Assembly (NCBI GenBank): GCA_037179515.1 | Contig: JAXCGZ010021070.1 | Coordinates: 1-64,000, forward strand | Source of the DNA: Halocaridina rubra | Lineage: Eukaryota; Arthropoda; Malacostraca; Decapoda; Atyidae | Direction: 5' to 3' | Length of the DNA stretch: 64,000 nucleotides | Shown: positions 1 to 12,078 of the stretch, piece after piece | Position numbering within the stretch: position 1 is the stretch's first letter | Layout of the letters: every line of letters starts with the position of its first letter | The notes under the pieces: generated by a model | The model's input: only the letters and a program-made list of their open reading frames with translations | Databases searched by the model: none | What the model was told of the DNA's origin: nothing | Program-made: the position numbers and the translations under genes

Positions 1-619
1 CTTCTTCACAACTTCTACGCATTATCATCACACACGCACATAGTGACACCAATTACTAAGATACTGATTATCTAGACAAAACAGATAAATGAATTGACAG
101 CGAGAGGCTCAAAAGTGATTTCAAGGCAAGCAGTGCTGCTTCCCTTACTCCCCTTGACTATCTGTAGGGCTTCGGTCAAGGTAAAAACCCTTGATTCAAT
201 CCTGGGAAAAAAAAAAAACAGTTACTTGATAGATACGGAAACTCATACAGAAAAAGCCATAGAGAAACTAAACAACGAGAAACTTTTAATGTTTCTCGGT
301 TTGTTAACAAAATATGAGTCGAACTCATTCGCTGGGGACAGCTTTTAAAATTTTTTTAATACGAGATCTTTATAATTATTAAATTATGGGATCCTAGCCA
401 TATACAGAACCGCGTCAGATGCGCTTATGACATTCATTTGTGTGTGTCTAGTTAACTAACAATATGGTATCCTATGTTTACACTGTTTAAGAAATCGGGC
501 CAAAGACATAAAAAAAAAAATACACACAGAGATAAGAAAGACAGCGCATGAGGATAGGTCAAAATACAGCGAAAATATCGTTTATAGATTACTATGATAT
601 AGTGTAGATTGTGTAAAGT

Positions 620-813
620 GTAGTCTCCGTGGCAAAATGGTAGCGTCCAAGACTCTGAGGCGGCAGGTCGAGGGTTCGCGCCCCGTCACGGACTGAGGTT
701 AGGAAGGGCAAACACTCAGGGTAACGATTACATCTGACAAAACAAGTCCTTCGCAAGAAGGCAACCGTCCTAGCCTTAGTAGAAAAGGGGGCTCGTGACG
801 TAAAACCGAATCC
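620..813 (+). mobile_element. tRNA-derived SINE, full length with target-site duplication
   Basis: The 5' part is tRNA-like, with an A-box-type GTGGCAAAATGGTAGCG and a B-box-type GAGGGTTCGCGCC, followed by a tRNA-unrelated body ending GTGACGTAAAACCGAATCC. It is flanked by a perfect 19-bp direct repeat, AGTGTAGATTGTGTAAAGT at 601-619 and 814-832, the mark of LINE-assisted insertion. The other copies suggest a Leu/Ser-like tRNA ancestor, but the parent tRNA cannot be fixed. Confidence 0.88.
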
Positions 814-900
814 AGTGTAGATTGTGTAAAGTACTACAGCTTACAACACACACTACACCCATTACTTGAAGCACCAAGAATTTTATTCTTCTTAAGCTAC

Positions 901-1012
901 TGTTCCAGTTTTACGTCACGGACTCCCTTTTCTACCAAGGGCCAGGACGGTTGACTTCTTGCGAAGGACTTGTTTTGGCAGATGTAATCGTTACCCTGAG
1001 TGCATGCCCTAG
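901..1012 (-). mobile_element. tRNA-SINE copy, 5' truncated
   Basis: On the minus strand this is the body and 3' end of the same SINE (GGGCATGCACTCAGGGTAAC through GTGACGTAAAACTGGAAC). The tRNA-like head is missing. It lies only 88 bp from the full-length copy and in opposite orientation. Confidence 0.8.
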
Positions 1013-1224
1013 GCTCAAAAGACCAAGTTAACAAAACGTAATATATGACGTTTGACCTTCTCAAATTATCAATTATTAAAAACATTTACAACAAGGGACG
1101 TCATTTCGAATAAACACAATATGGCGTGTTAACATAAAAATTTATAAATATTTATATCAAAGAAAGAAAGATGAGTTTATGAAGTACATATTTGGCAGAT
1201 TCTCGTACACTCCTTGAAGGGAGT

Positions 1225-1229
<5 letters not shown>

Positions 1230-1320
<91 letters not shown>
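1230..1320. repeat. (TA)n microsatellite
   Basis: About 45 uninterrupted TA units, followed at 1353-1414 and 1468-1519 by (AAC)/(AAT)n tracts. Confidence 0.97.
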
Positions 1321-1321
<1 letters not shown>

Positions 1322-1372
1322 GCTTAAGGGGAGAATTGATTACGAAATACTGATAACAACAACGACAACAAC

Positions 1373-1416
<44 letters not shown>

Positions 1417-1466
1417 AAGGCTATGGATTGCTTTAGTTACACCAAAATAACACTTGTAGTCCAAAG

Positions 1467-1521
<55 letters not shown>

Positions 1522-1918
1522 TACTCTAACATGTCAAAAATATTTTTCAGCTTCCAATCAATAAACAAAAATAAATATGGATTTCACACGTTATCTAAAT
1601 CACATATACAAACGCGCACACACACACAAAAATTGCATACATTTTCAGCAAACTTGTAGAATAAGCTGAAACACAATCAGCATAAAAAAAACAGTAAATA
1701 TACCTTGTAATAGGGTTAACGTAATATGACGCTTAACTCCTCTAGCAAGAGAGGCGACTTTTTTCCAACTCTCGTCACAGAGATATCAGCTGATATACTG
1801 CCAGTCTCACATTGTTACCAAATACCGCTTGACAGCTTATATAGCTTTTTATATAAGTTTCCATTTAGTGACAGTCTTAATTTATTGTCATTTATATCTT
1901 GCCTGAGTTACATTATTA

Positions 1919-1933
1919 TACACACACACACAC

Positions 1934-2000
<67 letters not shown>
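1919..2000. repeat. (CA)n/(TG)n junction microsatellite
   Basis: (CA)n at 1919-1934 runs through CATATG into (TG)n to 2000. This gives a palindromic purine/pyrimidine-alternating tract with Z-DNA potential. Confidence 0.95.
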
Positions 2001-2001
<1 letters not shown>

Positions 2002-2274
2002 TTATGGCTACGTAAGGAATTTGAAATAAATTTTGAGATACTTAGTACTTTCGAGCACATTTACCTACTACTCATCTTCAGGGGTACATATCCATTTATT
2101 GGCAATCTCACACTATTGCCATATACCGCTTAACTGCTTATCTAGCATTATATATTTCTTTCCATTTACTGACAATCCCACATTTTTGTCACATATCGCT
2201 TGACTGCTCATATAGCATTGCATGTACAGTACTTACATTTACTAGCAATCTCACATTGTTGCCAGATGCCGCCT

Positions 2275-2405
<131 letters not shown>

Positions 2406-2791
2406 AAATCAAGAAAACGAAAAGTATGGATGAAAGAGGAAAAATGAGACAGAAGACGAAAACATATTTAAAAGATGACGAGATACGAATAAGAAGAAAA
2501 AGAAGATAAAAAAATCAAGAAAGAGAATAATGTGAAGAGAAAGAAGAAAAAGGTGACCGAAGAAAAAGCACGAAGAGATGCAAGAAGAAAAAGAACAAGA
2601 AGAAAACACTCGCACAGACACCGAGAATCGCATTATATATAAATATCATTTTCATGGCCAATGCAATTCATTCACATAACATGAGACGATACAATCGTGA
2701 AGGTGATTGGAGGTGGAAACGATATTGTTATAAATTGTATATTTGAGAACCACTATAGGAAATTGAATGTACTAGCTCAAAGCACACACAC

Positions 2792-2795
<4 letters not shown>

Positions 2796-2861
<66 letters not shown>

Positions 2862-2941
2862 CCATCTCATCTATGAGTGATTGAAAGTCGGGATCCAGTA
2901 TCATTAATAGTAATAAGGAATAATAATATTATTACTATTAC

Positions 2942-2981
<40 letters not shown>

Positions 2982-3033
2982 AATAATGACAAAAATAATG
3001 ATTAAACATCAAACCAACTCTACATTATATTAC

Positions 3034-3070
<37 letters not shown>
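2796..3070. repeat. (GA)n and (TTA)n/(AAT)n cluster
   Basis: (GA)n at 2796-2858, (TTA)n at about 2925-2981 and (AAT)n at about 3034-3070 follow one another with short unique spacers. Confidence 0.93.
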
Positions 3071-3071
<1 letters not shown>

Positions 3072-3285
3072 CTAGACTACATTGCAATATAATTATAAAG
3101 TAACCTAAACATACAACACACTGCATAACAAAGGTGATTACAAACACGAAGAAATTAAAACTAAAATAAATATAAAAATGGAACGGAAATTAAAGCACAA
3201 AAAAAAAACACTAAGAAAACTGGAACGCAATATAACAGATTCTATACATGCATCCAAATATATTGTATTGGAAACAATTCATCAA

Positions 3286-3288
<3 letters not shown>

Positions 3289-3356
<68 letters not shown>
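3289..3356. repeat. (TC)n microsatellite
   Basis: About 33 TC units. A CG/CA run at 3391-3418 (TGTGTGTGCGCGCGCACACAC) lies just after it. Confidence 0.95.
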
Positions 3357-3360
<4 letters not shown>

Positions 3361-3558
3361 AGGTATCCGGAATCTAAGCCGTCAATGACGTGTGTGTGTG
3401 CGCGCGCACACACACACAGGACTGGTCAAGTATTTCACACGCTGGTGCACTTTCACTCACCATCACTTTACTCAAGTGAGCTCCTTCCAAAACTCAAGTG
3501 AGGAAACCACTAAAATTACTCTCGTGCTTATTGGTTTCCTGATAGATCATGTCAAGAA

Positions 3559-3588
3559 GAATAACCCCAGAGCTCTCTGGGGTTATTC
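3559..3588. repeat. Perfect 14-bp inverted repeat (hairpin)
   Basis: GAATAACCCCAGAG, two bases (CT), then CTCTGGGGTTATTC. The arms are exact reverse complements. No T tract or gene is adjacent, so a terminator role is not suggested. Confidence 0.85.
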
Positions 3589-3748
3589 ACACATACAAGA
3601 CAAGTCACCTAACCTAACGTAACGTGACCTGACCTAACAAGGCACGGGGTTATTTTATTTTCCATGGGGGGGGGGGGTTCTTGCATACTCCTCTCAGATG
3701 GAGTCAAATATTTAAAATACAAAATGCTTATTATTACACCCATAATTA

Positions 3749-3945
3749 AAACGCGTCCATAGGCCTATGTATACTACGTGTATATTAATATTTTTTCTTT
3801 AAAACGCGTCTATAGGCCTATGTAGACTAAGTGTATATTATTTTTTCTTTAAAACGCGTCTATAGGCCTATGTATACTAAGTGCATATTAATATTTTTTC
3901 TTTAATACGCGTCCATAGGCCTATATATACTAAGTGTACATTAAT
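3749..3945. repeat. Minisatellite, about 50-bp unit, four copies
   Basis: Four consecutive units of the pattern AAAACGCGTCTATAGGCCTA, TGTATACTAAGTGTATATTA, then a T-rich CTTT end. Each contains the palindromes ACGCGT and ATAGGCCTAT (the last unit ATAGGCCTAT followed by ATATAC). Units differ by a few substitutions and small indels. Confidence 0.88.
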
Positions 3946-4362
3946 AATATTTGTTGTCTAATTTCAGTCTGCGAAGTGGAAAGGTGTAAGAGAATAATAC
4001 ACGGCACCTACATAAAGTAGGCCTATGCGAGTTTTTGGATTACATAAAATCTCCGCTGTGCACAAATGAAAAAATGGGTAAAAAAAAAAGACTAAAAGCG
4101 CCTTCTAACCGTCTTTAAATCATCTCTTTCCAAACCAATATCACGGTGGAGTGCAAATTATGTAGAAAAAAACTAATCTAAAGGCTTTATATAATACGTG
4201 TTCGGCTTGTCAAATATATACACTAGGCTATAATCAAAACCCTGACTGAAACGGGACTTAAAATTCATATTATATTACTCGTGACTAATAATAGTATTAA
4301 CTCATATTTGCCACTATTTAACACTGTGACTAAAATATATTTCTATCATTATCACAGGCCAA

Positions 4363-4450
4363 TATCCCTCTCGTAAGAGGTTGGCTAGGTCAAAGAACAT
4401 GCAAATTCCCGATGTTCTTGTTGCAGTTTTCTCGTAAGAACCCCCTCGCA
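4363..4450 (-). mobile_element. Possible RTE-type LINE tail fragment
   Basis: CCCTCTCGTAAGAGGTTGGC, followed by TAGGTCAAAGAACATGC, resembles the 3' end region of the RTE-like element at 53294 (AAGGGGGTGGCCAAGCCAAG followed by AAACACGC). Short and diverged. Confidence 0.3.
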
Positions 4451-5219
4451 TATCTCCATACATGAAATGGAAGGTGTCAAAGCGAATGAATGAAGGCGTA
4501 CTATAAGAAGATGGGGGGAAAAGGAAGAGCCTGAATGGCGATTAAAAAAAAAAAAAAAAAAAACTTTAGAATGATTTTCCAAGATGAAATTCTCCTATTG
4601 ACATTGTTTTTCCATAAACTGCTAAAACATAGGAACTCACTTCCGGTACAAGCTTCCCCCCCCCCCAAAGAAAACATGGGTTTGAGTCATGACCTATAAA
4701 ATACACACTATATACTACGTAGTACCTCCTCCTGCAACTAAAAACATAAGAAAATTTAAAAAAAAAAATCACTCCAAACCAGAATATGCAATAAAGTTCA
4801 TATTCCCAAACTCTAAAAAACACTAAAAGTACGCAAATACTTCAAGTTAGAGGGACCTCCCCCATCCAAGGGTATATTTCCCCACAGGAGCAGAGTGAAG
4901 TACCTTCCACACCTCTAATAAAACATAAGAACAACAAGATACAACCATACTCCCCGTAAGTGAGCTAGAGACAATTCCCCAAGGGTGTATTTCCACACAA
5001 GAGCAAGTACGTGTGTGCCCTCCCTATAAGGCCTTGCAACACAAATCACCTTGCCAGAGATATACCCCTAAGGGGTAAAAGGCGATCTCGGGTATCGCAG
5101 CTACTCTAATAGATTACAGTCCCATATTCATCATCGATAATCGATTTAAAATATTAAAATAATGTACACAATAAATACTACTACTACTACTACTACTAAT
5201 AATAATAATAATAATACTA

Positions 5220-5416
5220 ATGTTCCGGTTTTACGTCACGGACTCCCTTTTCTACCAAGGGCTAGGGCGGGTGCCTTGTTGCGAAGGACTTGTTTTGGCA
5301 GATGTAATCCTTACCGTGAGTGCATGCCCTTGCTAACCTCAGACCGTGACGGGGCGTGAACCCTCGACCTGACGCCTCAGAGTCGCGAACGCTACCGCTT
5401 GGGCCACGGTGACTAC

Positions 5417-5434
<18 letters not shown>
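5220..5434 (-). mobile_element. tRNA-SINE, full length, inside an (AAT)n tract
   Basis: The minus strand reads GTCACCGTGGCCCAAGCGGTAGC (A box), GGTCGAGGGTTCACGCC (B box) and the same body and GTGACGTAAAACCGGAAC end. Both flanks are (AAT)n/(TAC)n repeats (about 5176-5219 and 5416-5450), so the insertion split a trinucleotide tract or its tail seeded one. Confidence 0.85.
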
Positions 5435-5452
<18 letters not shown>

Positions 5453-5929
5453 GTCTCCTGCAACAGCGTAAATTATGAAGTAGCATCAGTAGAATGAGCA
5501 ACAGCAGTAGCGAAAAAAGTACTAATAGTAGGCAGAACAGCATTACTATTCTTAAAACATTCTCTCACTTGCGTGCTCAACAACAATCATGCTCTATCAG
5601 CCCTTACCATTTACGTCTATGAAATGACGAAATAGCCAATAATGAGACCAGAACTATAAAACACTTAAATAATTCAAATAAATTTCTAATTAGTTGCTCG
5701 AAATAATAATTAAAAAAAAAGCGAAAAAATATAACGCGAAATGGCATGAAAGCTCTTAAAGATACGTTAAGAATAAGTTTGCGAGAAAATGAATAGTTTT
5801 TTCCCATGCATGGCAAAGACACGTGGCTTTGTATACAAGTGTTGTCATGACTATGTGTTGAATTCTAATGTATTATTAAGGGTTATTATCACAAGTGTTA
5901 GAAATATACTGAATTCATTGCAAGTGAAT

Positions 5930-6960
5930 TCGATTTCTAAAGACAACTAGGAATGTAAACTTAGACTTTCTAAGAGAATTTAATTTCTCACACGGTGATG
6001 TTTTTAGACTTTACTGGCAGATCTAATTATAATTCTGAATTTCAACAGCATAATGATGAATTTAGACTTTATTCAAGGATTATATTCCTCGGCAGTAATG
6101 AGATGAGTTTAGACTTTTAGACGGATTTAATTCCTAAACAGTAAGGGGATGATTTTCAAACTTTAGAGACAGAGTTATTCCTCAACAGTACAGGGATAAT
6201 TTTAGACATGCAGAGGGATTTAAATCCTCGACAATACCAGGATGGTTTTAGGCTTTAAAGATTTAATTCATCAACAATACTGAGGCGATTTTGCACTTAA
6301 CTTAAAGAGGTTTAATTCTTCAACAGTACGTATATAATTTTAGACTTTAAAAACAGATTTAATTCTTCAACAGTACAAAGATGGCTTTTAAAACATGGAT
6401 GATTTTATACTTTGCAAATAAATTCAATTCCTCAATAGGAAAGGATTTACTAAAGATTAGTAGGATTAAATTCCTTGACCATGCAGGAATGAAATTGGAT
6501 TTTATTGATGGATTTAAGTTCTCAAAATATTGGGGATGATTTTAGACATTGCTGACGGGTTAAATTCTTCAATAGTACAGGAAAGATTTTATACTTTTAG
6601 GTGTATCTTAAGGAAGATTTTATACTTTTAGATGCATCTTACGGAAGATTTTATACTTTTGGGTGCATCTTACGGGAGATTTTATACTTTTCGGTGCATC
6701 TTACGGAAGATTTTATACTTTTCGGTGCACCTTATGGAAGATGTTATGCTTTTAGGTGTATCTTGCGGAAGATTTTATACTTTTAGGTGCATCTTACATA
6801 TCCTCAGTAAGGTGAAGATGGATTTATCCTTAACAGTGCGTGGATGATTTTTTATTCTTCTTCGACGGATTTAATGAATAAACAATCATGTGATGATATT
6901 CGACTTTAAAGACGGCTTTTACTCCTTAACAATACAAGGATTATTTAAGACTTTCTTGAT
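5930..6960. repeat. Degenerate satellite of about 60-bp units
   Basis: Recurrent AGACTTTA...GGATTTAATTC(C/T)(T)CAACAGTA(CA)GG.ATGATTTT every 55-65 bp, heavily diverged, roughly 15 copies. No open frame is conserved across units. Confidence 0.72.
6581..6799. repeat. 31-bp tandem repeat inside the older satellite
   Basis: About seven near-identical units of GAAGATTTTATACTTTTAGG followed by TGCATCTTACG. They are much less diverged than the surrounding 60-bp units. The 31-bp period is not a multiple of three, so all three frames read through repeatedly; this makes spurious ORFs. Confidence 0.9.
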
Positions 6961-7439
6961 GGAATTAACCCCCCCCCCCAACAGACGAGAAATAAATCTT
7001 TAGAAACTTTATCTCTCTCAGGGAAAGCAATAGACTGTGAAGGAAACGAGAAAAAAAATATGTAAGTAAAGTGGTAAGAAGAAAAAAAAGATGAGAGAGA
7101 AAGTGTTCGAAGTGGTGTTTAAAAACCATGACTTTTATTTCATGGCCACTCTGCCACTTACACCAGAGCAACTTTACCCAGGCTTATAACTCGTATATTC
7201 GAGCAAAATGTTAATCCTGGTTTTATGAGAAAGAAAAAAAAGAGAGGAAGATTTAAGTCATAAATAGAATAAAAAGTACGAAAATGAGAAAATCAAAGGC
7301 AAAACTTTCTACCGGCCAATAAAAAAAAAAAAAATGAGGCGATGACGTAGGCACTTGGATGAAACAAGTTCACTGTCTATAAATAAACTTTTCTCTCTCT
7401 CTCTGGAACTTGACTGCGATATCACAAACACAAGTTTAT

Positions 7440-7632
7440 TCCAGTTTTACGTCAAGGATTCCCTTTTCAACCAAGGGCTAGGACGGTTGCCTTCTTGCGA
7501 AGGACTTGTTTTGGCATATGTAATCGCTACCCTGAGTGCATGCCCTTGCTAACCTCAGACCGTAACGGGGCGTGAACCCTCGACCTGACGCCCCAGAGTC
7601 GCGAACGCTACCGTTTTGAGCCACGGTGACTA
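7440..7632 (-). mobile_element. tRNA-SINE, full length
   Basis: Minus-strand copy with A box and B box as in the other copies and the body ending GTGACGTAAAACTGGAA. The flanks ATCACAAACACAAGTTTATT (left) and ATCACAAAAACACAAGCATT (right) look like an imperfect target-site duplication. Confidence 0.83.
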
Positions 7633-8245
7633 AATCACAAAAACACAAGCATTCTATAGATGAAAATGGCGTACATCGTGGCTTAAAACACACAGTTAAG
7701 CATTCTACAACTACATTCTATACTCGATATTTATTTTCTATAAAACAAACTTGGAGCATTGCAGCAAACATTCTACGGGAACAACTGATCAACAAGAATT
7801 TTGCAATCGAACCTGATATACAATATTATCATTACTATAAAACAATGGGGATTGGGGGTCACTGCATAAAAAAAAAATACAGATAAAAACAAACTTGGTA
7901 CTACATAAATTATGAAAATCCTACATTCAGCTACATTTGCCTGACTGTGCAACCACGTCAGATGACAAAGTCAAGCCATGTTCACTTTGTAAGGGAAAAT
8001 TCACTAATTTGACTTGAAGGCCACAAATGACCAATAACGGATTGTGTCTTCCCTGACTCAACAGATAGATGCCTTTGGATGTTAACCGGGCAATTACGTC
8101 ACAAGACTAAATCATACCCTATTCATTTTACGGAGAGAGAATAAATAACTGATTGGAAATCATATTTGAATGACTAGTTACAGTATATGCCGTCTCCACC
8201 TGGCTCCTTCCAGGTTGGTAGGAAGGTCAGTCACTAAAACTGGGT

Positions 8246-8249
<4 letters not shown>

Positions 8250-8324
<75 letters not shown>
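8250..8324. repeat. (GA)n microsatellite
   Basis: About 37 GA units. Confidence 0.95.
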
Positions 8325-8328
<4 letters not shown>

Positions 8329-8654
8329 TTATTCTGCAAATCAAAACAATTAACCATATTTTTTCGCGTATTATTTGTACTGAATTAAATCGTCCACTTC
8401 ATCTGAAGTTTTTCCCTGTTCACATGGGGTTGCTGGCTTATTGCTACCTTCCTGGAAACTAGAGGCTGGGTTAAGTCTTACGGCCGGATGCCTCTTATGA
8501 CACTAACCACATCTATTACTCCAGATTTGGACTAGCAATGAGCTGAGCTTGCTTGCTTGCTACCCCGTCGACAGTCTGATAAGGATGTATCACACTCAAA
8601 GAGGTAATATACATGATATAAATTCTGTACATACATACATACATAATCAATGAC

Positions 8655-8845
8655 CATAATTCCTCTTGTAAATAGGGTTGCCGAGTCAAAGCACACCGAT
8701 TCACCTCATCTCACCCATACTAAGTCCCTGGAAATAAAGGGACAACACAATTCAAACCCCCCACCCACCCACCCATCACACTGCTTGGGTTACCCGGAAA
8801 ATTTCTTGCACAGTTCTTCTGTAGCAAGGCTCGACAACCGTTGCT
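8655..8845 (-). mobile_element. RTE-type LINE 3' end, 5' truncated
   Basis: AGGGTTGCCGAGTCAAAGCA, CACCGATTCACC and GGAAATAAAGGGACAACAC align in order with the tail of the RTE-like LINE at 53294-53400 (GGTGGCCAAGCCAAGAAACA; GGGGATAAAGGGTTGCCAC). No coding part remains. Confidence 0.4.
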
Positions 8846-8897
8846 GATTTAAATACTATAAATATATTACAATACTTCTGAAACAATATCTTAGAAA

Positions 8898-9117
8898 AAT
8901 GGGTTCCCAAGCTGGGGTGCGAGACGATATTTTAGGGAGTGCGACAAGAGCGGCTTGTGTCCTTTGATGAGTCATAAGTCATCACTCAGTCAACTACCAG
9001 AAATTCGACTACGTCATTTTCAAAATGTGATACATTTTAGTATGGGGTTCCAACATGACTAAAATATTTCCAAATGATGCGGGCCATAGGCTACACAAAG
9101 TTTGGGAAACCACTATT
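8898..9117. mobile_element. hAT-like nonautonomous DNA element relic
   Basis: The left end TGGGTTCCCAAGCTGGGGTG and the inverse of the right end GTGGTTTCCCAAACTTTGTG are similar. GTGGTTCCCAAACTTTG is a typical hAT terminal sequence. About 220 bp, no ORF; an 8-bp duplication could not be made out. Confidence 0.5.
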
Positions 9118-9379
9118 TCAAAATATGTTGATATATTTCCTCGTTATAAATAACCGAGGAATGATTATTTTTTCGGTTCTGTATCACAATTAGTCCCCAA
9201 TCGAATGAAGGTGGTACACAGATAGATAGTGAAGGGGAATTATGAATAAAATATACTTCCAAATCTACGTAAAAAAAAAAAAAAAAAAGTCAGAAAAAAT
9301 ATTAACAGAAAAGTTTAACCTAACCTACTTAACCAAACCTGAGAATTTTTACATATGACTTTTTCCCAGTGACTTTATA

Positions 9380-9470
9380 ACCAGCTACGATCCTTCCTCT
9401 GATCCCAGCGGTGGGGATCGAATCCGCATTTGTCAAGTTCGTCATTATACGACACGAATATATTATTTCA
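9380..9470 (-). mobile_element. Possible second tRNA-like SINE relic
   Basis: The minus strand contains GCGGATTCGATCCCCACCGC, which resembles a tRNA T-arm (GGATTCGATCC). A degraded upstream part (GTCGTATAATGACGAAC) could be the remainder of the head. No A box or duplication could be fixed. Confidence 0.3.
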
Positions 9471-9809
9471 GTTAAGTGTTCTAGACAAGGACAGGATTAC
9501 GTAATTCTTTTTTACGTTCGTGAGTTCTGTTACGTCAATGAGAACCAGTATGCTCAGTCATAAAAAATGGGAGAAAAGTAGCTTAACAGTTCATCAATGG
9601 CTGACTTTACTGATGACAGTGTTATTAAAACATGACACTGTGTCGTCATCAATACATGCGTGATAAAACACCGCATTGGTTTATATATGTAAGTAAATAA
9701 AATATTATATACTTTACATGATCAAATAAATATATAAATATGAATAATTATAATAAAATTTCCAACTATATTACCTCCTACGACAAGAACTGCATTCTAG
9801 TGTTCTAAA

Positions 9810-9811
<2 letters not shown>

Positions 9812-9853
<42 letters not shown>

Positions 9854-9926
9854 TAATAATGACCAAAACAACAACAACAATAATAATAGTAATAATAATA
9901 ATAATAATAATATGAGAATACTTATA

Positions 9927-10012
<86 letters not shown>
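9812..10012. repeat. (AAT)n and (TA)n cluster
   Basis: (AAT)n at about 9812-9854 and 9879-9911, then (TA)n at 9932-10012. A further (AAT)n block fills 10200-10312. Confidence 0.95.
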
Positions 10013-10015
<3 letters not shown>

Positions 10016-10272
10016 AGACATATTTAATACCAAGTTCATATGTCTCTCAAAACAAGAAGCTGACGCTGTTACTCAATTTAATGATAAAAGGAAAGTTGAG
10101 ACCCTTGTCTAATCTATTCAGAATTAGTTGTTACTTTCAGCTCTTATTTCAACTACACTAAAAAGAACTTTTTTTTCAGTTTTTCGGCGTTTTCATAATT
10201 AATAATAATAACAATAATAATAATAATAATATCTACAATAATAATAATAATAATAATAATAATATTATCTAC

Positions 10273-10313
<41 letters not shown>

Positions 10314-11177
10314 ATTCAATTACCAACTTCCACATAGCCTATCCTCAATAAGATTCCACTTTAATTATTATAATAAGTCAACGCAGTAGAATTAACATAA
10401 CCGGTAGTTTAACATGGATGGTTTGATCTTACTACGACAGATCTATGTGTATTTATCGGCGTTGGTCATGCAGTGCTGAGCAGGTGAAAAAGAGTCAGCA
10501 TCACAAGTCTCTCTCTCTCTTCCTACCAATCACTTTGAGAGCATGAGGGTAAACCCTCAAAGAGAGAACATATCTTTAGTCATGATAAAACTACAGCACT
10601 TAATATGCCATACACTAATATTTTTGACTATTTCAAAACAAGAATTGAATGCACTTTACTTTCAGAGCTGCATATATTAAAAATAAATTGGGGGAAACTT
10701 CATCATCAGAGCTAAGTTTATATTAAAAAACAAATTAGGGGCACTTCATGTTCAGAGCTGCTTTTATATAAAAGAAAAAAAAAATGAGTGCACTTCATTT
10801 TCAGAGCTGAATCATATGGAATTGGATCCGTTTTGTGGCTTTTATGAGAAATGATAAGATTAAAAGATAGGCTATCATATCAACAGTGGAAAAACTATTC
10901 CGACATTAAATGCCGCAACACGACGAAAAAGTAATGTTAAATGACCATGGTTACAACGACACTCTTGTAGAAGTATCAAATACCTAAGCTGATGTGACCT
11001 GTCTATGAGCGGATATTTTGTGCGTTATTACTCTGGTGGCATAATTTTTTTTTTTTTTTGGGGGGGCATTTTGCCAAATACCTATAATTATGACAAATGT
11101 AAAGAATGATATAATTATATTAATCACTACTGAAGTATTAAGTTATTAATCTAAATTATAGACACACGCACACACAC

Positions 11178-11179
<2 letters not shown>

Positions 11180-11267
<88 letters not shown>
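11180..11267. repeat. (TA)n microsatellite
   Basis: About 44 TA units after a (CA)n lead. A second (TA)n tract lies at 12000-12073. Confidence 0.95.
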
Positions 11268-11270
<3 letters not shown>

Positions 11271-11996
11271 TGCAGCACAAGCATTCACAGCTGCTGTCTA
11301 GTGGTTCTAGAGAGACTGATTTTATATTTCATGGCTTAGAGAAGTTATATCTGTATGAATACTGCGTACATCCACTCACATTCAGCAAAACATGTGCAGT
11401 ATCTAGTAGGCTAAAAAATAACACTGACACTCCCAATTCATTAATCCACTCTTTTGCTTTTGTTTTATTTTCCAGAGATATTGTCTTGAGCTTGCATAGT
11501 AGGGAAGGCTCTACAGAGCACTTATAGCTATTTGCAGCAGGATGTTTTTTTTTAATTTCTTAGGCATTTAGCCTTTCAACACATTTATCCGATTATGAAA
11601 GAGTAAATTTAGAAGAGCAAAAGTAGAGTGACAGTTATAATGCAAAATTCAGTCTATCATATTTTATGAAAAGGTGTATTATTAGCATAAAGTACTGCAC
11701 TTGCTTGAAATGTACATACAGTACATTAGTCACGGGTAACAACAATACTGTATGGTGCAAATTCCTTGGAAAAAAAAGGTTACACCATCTTGTATACATG
11801 TATGTCAAAGATTTACTTTCTCTGCAGCACAGAATTGACCCATCATGTATCAAAAAATTTCGTTTTCTCATTGAAAATGATGTAATTGTAAAAGGCTGAA
11901 ATACAGCAAAAATCAATTGCAAGGTAACCCAAAAGGGGTAAAACTTTCAAGAGACAACTATGACAATGTGAAAAACATAGATTCGAAATAACATAC

Positions 11997-12078
<82 letters not shown>

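Noticed and set aside
3749..3945. Regular repeats considered as a CRISPR array
   Set aside because: Adjacent units without spacers of unique sequence, in a eukaryotic context.
6601..6847. Open frames with repeated LTEDFILFG-type peptides
   Set aside because: A by-product of the 31-bp tandem repeat; no start context, splice sites or conservation.
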